In this document: piece after piece, positions 43,248-51,646 of the stretch
How positions within the stretch are numbered: position 1 is the first letter of the stretch
How the letters are laid out: each line of letters begins with the position of its first letter
Assembly (NCBI GenBank): GCA_963976795.1
Contig: CAXBLT010000001.1
Location: forward strand, 62,001-126,000
Source: UBA7359 sp963976795
GTDB lineage: Bacteria > Pseudomonadota > Gammaproteobacteria > Eutrophobiales > Eutrophobiaceae
DNA: 64,000 bases
Direction: 5' to 3'
The notes under the pieces: generated by a model
The model's input: the letters and a program-made list of their open reading frames with translations, nothing else
The model's database searches: none
Told to the model about the DNA's origin: nothing
Position numbers and translations under genes: made by a program

Positions 43248-45368
43248 TCAGGTAGACTCTACTTGTACCAGATTATCCGAAAAAGAAGGTGAATGTCCCA
43301 TGTCACCAAACTCAGCAGAGCTAATGGAATTTACGGTGCCGTTATTTAACTGACGCCAGTAGCCCAAGGTTGCAACAACAATCCCAGGATTAACGTCATC
43401 GGTAATCTGTGCCTTACCTTCAAACGCACCACGGTCATTGAATACCTTCACAGTGTCACCTTCATTAATATTTCTCGCGCCCGCATCAGTTGCACTGATC
43501 ATCACAAATTGTTCACCTTGTCCTTTTATCTTATGTTCCATGTTCGCATAACACGAATTCAAAAAGCCGTGGCTTTTAGGTGACACGATATTCAACGGAT
43601 ATTTCTTCGCAAGTTCCGGGTTGCTCTCCGGTGTTTCGCGTGAAGGAATATAATCCGGTAAGCTGTCCAGATCTTCACCCGGTTGAAAACCTTCGTACAT
43701 TTGTCTAAACGGAGCTGCGACAAAATTCTTCGCGCCAATGACTTCAAACTCACACTTACCTGATGGTGTTGGGAAGTTGCCTTCTTTGTGTGGACAGCGA
43801 TCGTCTTTAGTACCAACATTCAGACGAGCAAACCCGTTCTCACGTAAATAGTTCAAATCTATTCCATCACAGGCCGGGGCATCCCAATCAATGAAGTTTT
43901 CAAGACACTCTGAATCTGACCATTTCAAACGTTCATCCTCATACCCCATCAATTCTGATAAACGGCGGAAGATTTCATTGTTCGGGATAGCTTCTCCCGG
44001 AGATTCAACACTCTTGGCATTGTAAGTAAGATACAGGTGCCCCCATGACAAGATAATATCTTCGAGTTCAGCACCCATAGAAGCCGGTAAAACGATATCC
44101 GCATACGATGCCGTATCTGAAAGAAAATGTTCAGCCGAAACCATAAACATATCTTCGTTCATCAATCCCTCGACAATTTTATCAGTTTCCGGTGCCTGCG
44201 TAACCGGATTCGAGTTCCAGCACATAAATGATTTAATCGGTACTTCTAAATCGATTTCACCAGTTAGCGCACGGCCAATTTGCAGATTACTTAAAACCGG
44301 GGTTCCTTCCGGAATTAAATCAGGGCGACAAATCACATCAAACTTGTATGGGTGTTCCCAGACGGGGAATTGTGTAACGCCCCCGCCAACGTGTTTCCAC
44401 GCACCGGTTAAACCAGGAATACAGGTTACCGCGCGTATTGTTTGGCTACCACCATAGGTACGTTCCAATGCCACGCCCATGCGTATCGCCGCCGGTTGTG
44501 AGGTTGCGAGTTCTTTCGCAAATTGACGAATGTCATCTGCAGGAATACCGGTAATCCCTGCTGCCCATTCTGGAGTACGGTCTTTCGCCCGTTCAGCTAG
44601 AGCATCAAACCCCACTGTGTGATTGGCAATGTAATCTTTATCCGTCAAGTCTTGTTCGATGATGCTGTTAATCACCGCCATCGCCAACGCACCGTCAGTG
44701 CCCGGTTTTGGTGCAATATGCCAGTCAGCTTGTTTCGCAGTTTTTGATTTATACGAATCAATCACCACCACCTTGGCACCTTTTTGTTGTGCTTCTTTGA
44801 CAATCGCCCAGTGATGCAGGTTGGTACTGACACTATTACATGCCCATATAACGATGTATTTAGAATGGATGTAGCTTTCAGGGTCAACGCCTGCTGTAGG
44901 TCCAACCGTTAAGAGCCACGCAGTACAGGAACCTTCACCGCAGAAGGTTCTTTCCATTACGGTTGCACCCATACGATTAAAAAAAGCATCACCACCATTT
45001 AACCCATGAACCAGACCTTGATGACCAAGATAACTATATGGCACGATAGCACGAGGTCCATATTCTTCGATGATGGCTTTCCATTTATTGGTGATTTCAG
45101 TTAATGCTTCATCCCAGGTAATACGTTCGAATTGTTTACTGCCTTTCGGTCCCGTACGTCGCATGGGATACAACAATCGGTCAGGATGATAATGTCGTTT
45201 TTCGTAATCTTTTAATTTAACGCAGAGGCCACCGCGGGTCATGGGGTGTTCCTTGTTCCCTCTAACACCAGTAACTTTTCCATCTTCAATATCGAACACC
45301 ATTGCACAGGTATCTGGACAATCATGTGGACAACCACCAAAGGCAGTTTCTTTTATTACTGCGGCCAT
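43248..45368 (-). CDS. Molybdopterin oxidoreductase, single subunit (DMSO reductase family)
   Basis: A 706-residue bis-MGD enzyme. An N-terminal 4Fe-4S site is C13-x3-C17-x3-C21-x27-C49 (GGCPHDCPDTC, GGLCVK). The molybdenum domains show HGLNGGDAFFNRMGAT, FCGEGSCTAWLL, PGTDGALAMAVI and SAEHFLSDTASYADIVLPA, and the C-terminal MGD-binding part follows. There is no signal peptide or Tat motif, so it is cytoplasmic. The active-site metal ligand and substrate are not clear; formate is possible but unproven. No partner subunits are adjacent. It looks visibly more GC-rich than its neighbours. Confidence 0.88.
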   Translation of the reverse strand: MAAVIKETAFGGCPHDCPDTCAMVFDIEDGKVTGVRGNKEHPMTRGGLCVKLKDYEKRHYHPDRLLYPMRRTGPKGSKQFERITWDEALTEITNKWKAIIEEYGPRAIVPYSYLGHQGLVHGLNGGDAFFNRMGATVMERTFCGEGSCTAWLLTVGPTAGVDPESYIHSKYIVIWACNSVSTNLHHWAIVKEAQQKGAKVVVIDSYKSKTAKQADWHIAPKPGTDGALAMAVINSIIEQDLTDKDYIANHTVGFDALAERAKDRTPEWAAGITGIPADDIRQFAKELATSQPAAIRMGVALERTYGGSQTIRAVTCIPGLTGAWKHVGGGVTQFPVWEHPYKFDVICRPDLIPEGTPVLSNLQIGRALTGEIDLEVPIKSFMCWNSNPVTQAPETDKIVEGLMNEDMFMVSAEHFLSDTASYADIVLPASMGAELEDIILSWGHLYLTYNAKSVESPGEAIPNNEIFRRLSELMGYEDERLKWSDSECLENFIDWDAPACDGIDLNYLRENGFARLNVGTKDDRCPHKEGNFPTPSGKCEFEVIGAKNFVAAPFRQMYEGFQPGEDLDSLPDYIPSRETPESNPELAKKYPLNIVSPKSHGFLNSCYANMEHKIKGQGEQFVMISATDAGARNINEGDTVKVFNDRGAFEGKAQITDDVNPGIVVATLGYWRQLNNGTVNSISSAEFGDMGHSPSFSDNLVQVEST

Positions 45369-45972
45369 ATTATTACCCTCTACTTTATATAATTTTATTT
45401 TAGATTACGGTATTAACTAATCATTCTTAGCTCAATAGAACTAATAAACATAAATATTATCGGCTAGTGTTTTTAGCCTCCATTTATTTGTGTTTAATAG
45501 CGTTGTATATTATGAACTTCTGAGCCGGTTTTGTATATTTCACATTTCGTCTAGATATACCATGTAATAAACTGTTTTTATGAGGGAAATATGTTTTGGA
45601 GTTACCTGTGAGTTTATATCGTGAACATCATAAATCACTACAACAGCAACTGCTTATTCAAACCAGGTAGCTAATCCTTAGTAAGTCTCTCACTGCCGAC
45701 ATAAAACTACTGTCAAGCCGAGAATTAACCAAATAACTTTAAGTATCCAGTCATACCATCGTTGAAGCTTATATCAAACTGACAAAATCAGGCTATCTAG
45801 AAAACAAAAGCGGCTCTGGCATATTTTCGGTTGAATCGTTGCCCTACATGTCCATCTCAATTTCATCAGCCAGTTAACTCATGATCTAACCAATACACAA
45901 CCGTTCATTTGACATCAGCACCTGAAAGCAAGCCGTATAATTCACATGATTAATTTACTTTAAATCTTTGTA
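45369..45972. other. Intergenic region holding a dead regulator
   Basis: About 600 bases upstream of the molybdoenzyme gene. It contains that gene's promoter (AGAGGG ribosome site before the ATG at 45368) and the regulator remnant at 45602-45877. Nothing else is supported. Confidence 0.5.
45602..45877 (+). pseudogene. Decayed MocR/GntR-type transcription regulator
   Basis: One continuous frame of 91 codons broken by three stops (45668, 45736 and 45742) still reads as a GntR winged helix: LPVSLYREHHKSLQQQLLIQ, LLSSRELTK, then VSSHTIVEAYIKLTKSGYLE and NKSGSGIFSVESLP. The SSR and GYLExxxGSGxFV motifs are typical of MocR/PdxR regulators. The aminotransferase-like domain is gone. It sits divergently from the molybdoenzyme gene, so it may once have controlled that gene. 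Confidence 0.75.
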
Positions 45973-46527
45973 TCAATGTATTACTTTCTTGCTCACTGAG
46001 ACACAGCTAACATTTAAACGAGAGCGCCAGTAGTTTACTGAGTTACTGTAAATGTAGTGTTGCGCAGGCATTAATTCTATATGCGGATGCTGACACAAAC
46101 TTGTTAGTAACTTCACAATATGTCCTGCAATGTGGGCACATGGATTTTCGCTGTACTGTGTAATTAAGTAAAATAATCTTGCTTGCAACTTATCAATATT
46201 ATTGTTTGTTGATTCTTCTACAGGTTGTTGATTTGTATTTGACATCGAGTTGCTCCAAAATAATCTTTCGTATTCGCTACAAATTAGTTTCATCGCCCTT
46301 GCATATCTATTTAGCAATATTGCATTAAAGTGATCTGTCATTGACGTTTTCAAAGATGCTCGGCATGCCAACAAGTAAAATTCTTTTACTAATTTTTTTG
46401 TATTCAACTTGTTAGATTGAATCAAATCATTAGCGGAAATAGTGTTTTTATTTATGAGATCGCACACATCATCTGGCGTCCATTTCACGTAAAAGGTTTT
46501 ATTTAATGTATAAAGCGTTTTTAACAT
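45973..46527 (-). CDS. Hypothetical protein (184 aa)
   Basis: A soluble, mostly helical protein with many Asn, Ser and Leu residues and scattered cysteines (C22, C54, C83, C129, C144, C175). It has no signal peptide or membrane helix. I recognise no domain. The gene is transcribed away from the MoxR/VWA operon, with about 200 bases between the start codons. That gap holds the 14-bp direct repeats, so both units may share a control region. Confidence 0.55.
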   Translation of the reverse strand: MLKTLYTLNKTFYVKWTPDDVCDLINKNTISANDLIQSNKLNTKKLVKEFYLLACRASLKTSMTDHFNAILLNRYARAMKLICSEYERLFWSNSMSNTNQQPVEESTNNNIDKLQARLFYLITQYSENPCAHIAGHIVKLLTSLCQHPHIELMPAQHYIYSNSVNYWRSRLNVSCVSVSKKVIH

Positions 46528-46625
46528 TAATTGTAAGTAACTGATAAATATATACTAAAATTAATCGTACAATTGCATGAACATTCTTGATGGGAATGAT
46601 TATCATTTAGATCTATTGTTCTTGT

Positions 46626-46681
46626 CAATATATTTTGATCAATATATTTTGATCAATATATTTTGATCAATATATTTTGAT
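46626..46681. repeat. Four exact tandem copies of a 14-bp unit
   Basis: CAATATATTTTGAT is repeated four times without a mismatch (46626, 46640, 46654, 46668). Each junction creates the palindrome TTGATCAA. It lies 53 bases before the moxR-like start codon, in the gap between divergent genes. Iteron-like operator or copy-number-variable promoter spacer are the likely roles. Confidence 0.85.
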
Positions 46682-46733
46682 AACATGTAATTTGAATATT
46701 TAAAAATAAAATAACCAATCAGGATGTAGAGTA

Positions 46734-47597
46734 ATGACAGAGCTGAATGATAAATTACGATCGAATGGCTATATACCTGATGCTGCATTGACGATCACGC
46801 TTGAGCTTATGCAAAAGCTCGATAGACCTCTGTTAATTGAGGGTGATGCAGGTGTTGGTAAAACATCTATCGCCAACAGCCTGGCGAAGATACATAACTG
46901 TGAATTAATTCGCTTACAGTGTTATGAAAATCTTGACGTCCAATCTTCAATCTATGAATGGAATTATTCAAAACAATTGCTTTGGATAAATTCTCAAAAC
47001 AATCCAGAAAAAGAAAGGGATATGGAACATATCTTTAGCCAGGAGTTTTTACTCGAACGACCATTGCTTAAAGCAATCAAGCAAAAAAAAGCCCCCATAC
47101 TTTTGATTGATGAAATTGATCGCGCTGATGAAGCATTTGAAGCCTTTTTATTAGAGCTGCTATCTGAGTTCCAGATAAGTATTCCTGAGTTAGGTACGAT
47201 AAAAGCAGAATCAATACCGCAAGTCATCGTAACTTCGAATGGTACTCGAGAACTCAGTGATGCGCTGCGCCGTCGTTGTTTGTATCACTATCTGGATTAT
47301 CCCGACAGAGAGAGAGAGTTTTTGATCATTGAACAGGCGGTACCGAATATTAATAAAAAACTAAATCAACAGATTGTTGACTTTATTCAGGCATTACGCG
47401 AACAAGATTTACGTAAAAACCCCGGCATTGCAGAAACATTGGACTGGTCTGCTGCACTAATTGGCATGGGTGTAAAAGACTTAGTTGAGTCAAAAGAATT
47501 AATTTCAAAAACATTGAGTTGCTTACTGAAAACACAGGAAGATTGTGCATTAATAAATAACAACGCATTAGAGAAGCTGCTCAATACAGTAGGATGA
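46734..47597 (+). CDS. MoxR-family AAA ATPase (CoxD-like)
   Basis: A 287-residue AAA+ ATPase. Walker A is GDAGVGKT (37-44), Walker B is PILLIDEIDRAD, sensor 1 is QVIVTSNGTRELSDALRRRC, and the DALRRRCLYHYLDYP block is typical of the MoxR/CoxD branch. Such ATPases act with a VWA partner to mature or insert metals into enzymes (CoxD with CoxE, NorQ with NorD). The partner gene follows with an ATGA overlap. The client is unknown; the molybdoenzyme 1.3 kb upstream is a candidate. Confidence 0.9.
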   Translation: MTELNDKLRSNGYIPDAALTITLELMQKLDRPLLIEGDAGVGKTSIANSLAKIHNCELIRLQCYENLDVQSSIYEWNYSKQLLWINSQNNPEKERDMEHIFSQEFLLERPLLKAIKQKKAPILLIDEIDRADEAFEAFLLELLSEFQISIPELGTIKAESIPQVIVTSNGTRELSDALRRRCLYHYLDYPDREREFLIIEQAVPNINKKLNQQIVDFIQALREQDLRKNPGIAETLDWSAALIGMGVKDLVESKELISKTLSCLLKTQEDCALINNNALEKLLNTVG

Positions 47598-48721
47598 TTA
47601 ACACTCAAGTCAGTGACAGAATTATTGAGTTTGCTCGCCACCTAAGGAACAACGGTCACACTGTTGGCATAAAAGAATTGATTGACAGTATGCAGATCAT
47701 TAGTGGCAGCAATCATCCAGATGAGTATTCAACTCTGCATTCCTTACGTTCACTCTGTTGTCGAAACAAAGAGGAATGGCAACAGTTTGAAAAACTATTC
47801 ATTTCTTTTTGGTATTCGAAAACCGAATCAATAGTATCCAATAACTCTGCTCAAAATATTGAGTCAACCATCATCAAACAGCAACATAAAAATGTTAGTG
47901 GCATCGCAGGCTCAACAGCCAGTTTGTTTGAGACAATTTCTGATTCGAACAAATATGCCGCAGGAAAACAAAATACTATTTCTAAAGCAGACTTTCGTTT
48001 CCTCAATAACCATCACGCAATGCGCAAAGCAGAAGATCTGGCCGAAAAATTAGCCATGCAACTCAGAACTCGTAGTCGATCGTACCGAAAAATTGCAGTG
48101 AAAGGCAGGCGCATGGATATACGCCATAGTATCAGACGCAATATGGCTCACGGAGGCATTCCATTGCACCCCGTTTTTAGTATCCAATACAAAAAACCTC
48201 CTCATTTGGTCATATTACATGACGTCTCTCATTCTATGAGCTGGAACAATCCATTATTATTTCGATTTGCACGCGGCCTTATAAAAGCCTGTCCTACCAG
48301 CGAGGCATTTGTATTTCATACGCATTTGTTTTGTGTCACCAAGCTTTATCGAGAAAAATCTATTCAACAAATGCGAACCAAACTGGAATCAAACAACCAT
48401 CTTTGGTTAGGGGGCACATGTATCGCCGAATCGTTGAATTATTTTAATCAGCACTATGCAAAGACGACTTTAAAAAATAAGGCTATCGTCATAATCATCA
48501 GTGATGGTTTTGATACAGATGCACCAGAAGATCTTGCACGTCAATTAGCGACTATAAAAGGTAACAGCAAACAACTCCTATGGTTAAACCCAATGTTAGG
48601 GAGGGAAACTTATACATCAGGCACAAAAACAATGTTAGCCGCCAAGCCTTACGTCGACTACTTCATCCCAGCCCATAGTATCGATGCCTTACGTAGTGTT
48701 ATATATAAAATGAAACTATAA
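47594..48721 (+). CDS. VWA-domain protein (CoxE-like)
   Basis: 375 residues. The N-terminal half is helical and charged. A von Willebrand A domain starts near 203 with the MIDAS motif D210-x-S212-x-S214 (ILHDVSHSMSW), the conserved GGTCIAESL, and IIISDGFDTDAP. This is the CoxE/NorD-like partner of MoxR ATPases. A basic stretch RTRSRSYRKIAVKGRRMDIR precedes the VWA domain, as in CoxE proteins. Coupled to the ATPase gene by a 4-base overlap. Confidence 0.9.
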   Translation: MINTQVSDRIIEFARHLRNNGHTVGIKELIDSMQIISGSNHPDEYSTLHSLRSLCCRNKEEWQQFEKLFISFWYSKTESIVSNNSAQNIESTIIKQQHKNVSGIAGSTASLFETISDSNKYAAGKQNTISKADFRFLNNHHAMRKAEDLAEKLAMQLRTRSRSYRKIAVKGRRMDIRHSIRRNMAHGGIPLHPVFSIQYKKPPHLVILHDVSHSMSWNNPLLFRFARGLIKACPTSEAFVFHTHLFCVTKLYREKSIQQMRTKLESNNHLWLGGTCIAESLNYFNQHYAKTTLKNKAIVIIISDGFDTDAPEDLARQLATIKGNSKQLLWLNPMLGRETYTSGTKTMLAAKPYVDYFIPAHSIDALRSVIYKMKL

Positions 48722-48895
48722 AGAACAACACACCCGTAACATCTCATTTCATAAAACTTTTAAATATTTATTTTTATTGCATATACAGCTAAAAATAATA
48801 CTTAATTCAAACCTGTTCTAGCTAAAGAAAATTACAAAAATTGCCGATAACAGTATGCAAACAAATATTCCGAAAATAATTCGCAGGAAAACGTT

Positions 48896-50530
48896 ATGGC
48901 TATTTGGGGTTTAAAAGGTAAAAAAGTCCTCTTGATTGATGATTTTCAGGAAATGCGCGTCATGCTAAGAACGATGATAGAACCACTAGCGCCTGCAATG
49001 ATTAAGCTAGCGCAAAATGGCGAAGACGCAATTGAGTGCCTGATAAACAACAAGTTTGATGTCGTCTTTTGCGATTACAACCTTGGAAAAGGCAAGGACG
49101 GCCAACAAATACTCGAAGAAGCAAAACACCGTGAATTATTGAGTTATGACTCGATCTACATAATGTGTACTGCAGAAAACACAGCCGACATGGTAATGGG
49201 TGCCATTGATTACTTACCAGATGATTATATATCCAAGCCGTTTAACAGGACCGTAATACACACTCGTTTAAAGAAACAGATCGAGAAAAAGGAGAATTTG
49301 AGTAGCATCTCAAAAGCAATGGCAGATAAAAATTATAAAAAAGCAATTATTGGTTGTGACAAGCTACTGAAAAATAAACCTGTAAATAGATTAGACTTGT
49401 TGAAAATCAAAGGCGAACTACTCACGAAATTGGGCAATTACGAAATCGCCGTAGATATTTATGAAAACATCATTGAAGAACGAGATATACCGTGGGCGTA
49501 TTTGTCACTGGGTAAAGTGCGTTATCTACAGGGGAATTATGATGAAGCATTAGAAGTCTTTGAAGGATTAATCAAAGAAAACCCTTCCAATGTGGCGGCT
49601 TATGATTGCTTAGCCAAAACGTATGAAGCCCAGGGCGAATTGATAAAAGCACAGGAAATGCTAAATATCGGCATTATCAAGTCGCCTAAGTCTTTAATAC
49701 GGCAGCGTAAACTCGCACAAATTGCATATAAAAATGCAGATCTGAAGACCGCTCAATCAGCATTCGAGAACGCGATCAAAGTAGGGCAACATTCTTATTA
49801 CAAACAAGCCGATGATTACAACGGTCTTGTTAAAACACTTATAGATTCAGACTATGCTAATGAGGCATTCAGTATTATCGAAAAAATAGAAAAAGATTTT
49901 AAAAACGATTCGAATGCGAAGCTAGTTGCAACTATAACTAAAAGTATGTTGCATGCATCAACAGGTGATGAAGAAATTGCGGGACAGTGCTTGCAAGAAG
50001 CTATGGAATTGTTTAATCAAAACCCCCAAGGAAGACTCTCAACTAACATAGCGCTTGAACTAACTAATCTATGCTTATCTACTGGCAAGGAAGATGAAGC
50101 CAATGAAATCACCAAAAACCTGCTACGTAACCATCATGATGATAAGGAACTGATAAACAAAACCAAGGAAATTTATACTGGAGCAGGAAAACCAAATACC
50201 GCTGATGCGTTAATAGATCAAACCAAAACAGAAATAATTGACATAAATAATAAAGGTGCGCATTTATTAAAAGAAGGCAAACTTGAAGAATCTGTAGCTC
50301 TATTCATGAAAGCTGCGCGTAGCATGCCAAATAACGCGGTTGTTAATTTGAATGCGGCTTACTCCATCATGATGCAGATGAAGAAAACGGGAAAAATCAA
50401 AAAGTATAGCCCGCGCGTAGAAAACTACCTTGAACGTGTTCGCAATATCGACCCTGCAAATAAAAAATATCATACGCTCATGGAAATGCTACAACAAATC
50501 AGTGCAGATACAAAAGCAAAAGCAGCATAG
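48896..50530 (+). CDS. Response regulator with TPR output
   Basis: 544 residues. Residues 8-125 are a CheY-like receiver with acidic pair D15 D16, phospho-acceptor D60 (VFCDYNLG), T92 and K114 (ISKPF), all intact. The rest is about nine TPR units (for example AWAYLSLGKVRYLQGNYDEA-like repeats), with no DNA-binding or enzyme domain. Output must therefore be through protein contacts. The gene is 175 bases after the VWA gene and 12 bases before a histidine kinase gene, its likely partner. Confidence 0.88.
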   Translation: MAIWGLKGKKVLLIDDFQEMRVMLRTMIEPLAPAMIKLAQNGEDAIECLINNKFDVVFCDYNLGKGKDGQQILEEAKHRELLSYDSIYIMCTAENTADMVMGAIDYLPDDYISKPFNRTVIHTRLKKQIEKKENLSSISKAMADKNYKKAIIGCDKLLKNKPVNRLDLLKIKGELLTKLGNYEIAVDIYENIIEERDIPWAYLSLGKVRYLQGNYDEALEVFEGLIKENPSNVAAYDCLAKTYEAQGELIKAQEMLNIGIIKSPKSLIRQRKLAQIAYKNADLKTAQSAFENAIKVGQHSYYKQADDYNGLVKTLIDSDYANEAFSIIEKIEKDFKNDSNAKLVATITKSMLHASTGDEEIAGQCLQEAMELFNQNPQGRLSTNIALELTNLCLSTGKEDEANEITKNLLRNHHDDKELINKTKEIYTGAGKPNTADALIDQTKTEIIDINNKGAHLLKEGKLEESVALFMKAARSMPNNAVVNLNAAYSIMMQMKKTGKIKKYSPRVENYLERVRNIDPANKKYHTLMEMLQQISADTKAKAA

Positions 50531-50542
50531 GCCTAGATACCC

Positions 50543-51232
50543 ATGAAACCAGCCCCCGAATTTGACTACTCTACCCTTTTAGCGAGTTCGATACATGAAG
50601 TTAAAAACTCACTTAATATGCTACTCAATTCAGTTGATCAGGTAGTATCAGAATATAATGAAGAAAGCTGCCCGGCTTATAAAACTTTTTCACAGATTCA
50701 ATATGAAAGTAAGCGCATCAATGACGACCTCGTTGAATTATTAGCAATATACCGTATCCGAAACAATCAATACGCGGCCAATATTGATGAATATTCAGTC
50801 TTGGATTTTTTATATGAAAACGTAGCTCAGCATGAAGCGATGATTTTAAATCGTAAAATCAATTATAAAATTGAGTGTAATGATAAACTGAACTGGTTTT
50901 TTGATCGTGACTTGTTAACCGGCGTGATCAGCAATGTCATCAATAACCTCTATAAATATACAAAAAATAAACTTCACATATCTGCAGTAAAAAAAGAAAG
51001 TTTTCTCCTTATTAAAATTATGGACAACGGCCCAGGTTATCCACAAGACATGTTGATTTCCAATATTGATAACCAGAAAGCAATCAGCTTCGACAGCGCA
51101 AGCACCGGCCTGGGATTGTATTTTTCAAGGCTCGTCGCCGAGTTACATAAAAATAAAGGCCAACATGGCTACATCGCTACAACTAACGATGGTCTTGATG
51201 GCGGCGGTTGTTTTTCAATCTATCTGCCTTAA
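50543..51232 (+). CDS. Small cytoplasmic sensor histidine kinase
   Basis: 229 residues with no sensor domain or membrane segment. An H-box with H18 lies in SSIHEVKNSLNML. The HATPase_c domain has an N-box (GVISNVINNLYKYT), G1 DNGPGYP and G2 STGLGLYFSRLVAE. It is similar in size to kinases that depend on another protein for input. It follows the receiver/TPR gene by 12 bases, so the two probably form one pathway with signal entry through the TPR protein or the MoxR/VWA genes. Confidence 0.87.
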   Translation: MKPAPEFDYSTLLASSIHEVKNSLNMLLNSVDQVVSEYNEESCPAYKTFSQIQYESKRINDDLVELLAIYRIRNNQYAANIDEYSVLDFLYENVAQHEAMILNRKINYKIECNDKLNWFFDRDLLTGVISNVINNLYKYTKNKLHISAVKKESFLLIKIMDNGPGYPQDMLISNIDNQKAISFDSASTGLGLYFSRLVAELHKNKGQHGYIATTNDGLDGGGCFSIYLP

Positions 51233-51458
51233 TTTCATCAGTTTGATCAGATTCAATAAGAGTAAATACATATTAAGCTGTATCAACGAGAAGTCTCTTT
51301 GTTTGAGTAATGAAAATTACCTATCCAGGCACAATTTTCAATAGTTTTAATACACAAATGTAGACAAGAAGTTTATCTAATGTTGTTCAAATACTAAGTT
51401 TCTGATTTTCATCAAGTTTAAACCTCAATTGTGTTTATTTCATGTGATTACTCCCAGC

Positions 51459-51467
51459 TTATCCACA
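51459..51467 (+). promoter_or_regulatory. DnaA box upstream of nrdAB
   Basis: TTATCCACA matches the DnaA box consensus exactly. It lies about 75 bases before the predicted -35 element. DnaA control of nrdAB is known in E. coli, so this placement is likely to matter for cell-cycle timing. Confidence 0.7.
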
Positions 51468-51506
51468 GGAAATCCGGAGCAAAAACACAGGAAACCACAG
51501 TCAATT

Positions 51507-51554
51507 ACACATCATCTAGTGGTTTAATAAGTGCTTGACCACATTTTATTGTGG
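51507..51554 (+). promoter_or_regulatory. Twin NrdR-type boxes
   Basis: Box 1 ACACATCATCTAGTGG (51507-51522) and box 2 CCACATTTTATTGTGG (51539-51554) match at 11 of 16 positions. Their start points are 32 bases apart, about three helix turns, as expected for NrdR. Box 2 is the core of an 18-bp inverted repeat (ACCACA/TGTGGT) and overlaps the promoter. Confidence 0.75.
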
Positions 51555-51563
51555 TGTTATACA
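51535..51563 (+). promoter_or_regulatory. Sigma-70 promoter of nrdAB
   Basis: The -35 element TTGACC (51535-51540) and -10 element TATACA (51558-51563) are separated by 17 bases. The second NrdR-type box fills the spacer, so a bound repressor would block RNA polymerase directly. Confidence 0.7.
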
Positions 51564-51646
51564 TTCGTTTACAGAACAAACATCAACAAGTTTCTAGCAC
51601 AATTCACGCTATCGAAACATATAAAAAAGTAAAACTGGAGGGGTAA

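Larger units (their letters stand above)
51233..51646. other. Regulatory region upstream of nrdAB
   Basis: 414 bases without a gene. It contains a DnaA box, twin NrdR-like boxes, a sigma-70 promoter and a GGAGG ribosome site before nrdA, listed separately. An AT-rich stretch at its left end shows no clear terminator for the histidine kinase. Confidence 0.7.

Noticed and set aside
46626..46681. Possible CRISPR array
   Set aside because: Units are directly abutting 14-mers with no spacers and no cas genes.
43248..48721. A CO dehydrogenase (Cox) cluster
   Set aside because: CoxD/CoxE-like proteins are present but there are no coxM, coxS or coxL genes; the nearby molybdoenzyme is the bis-MGD type.
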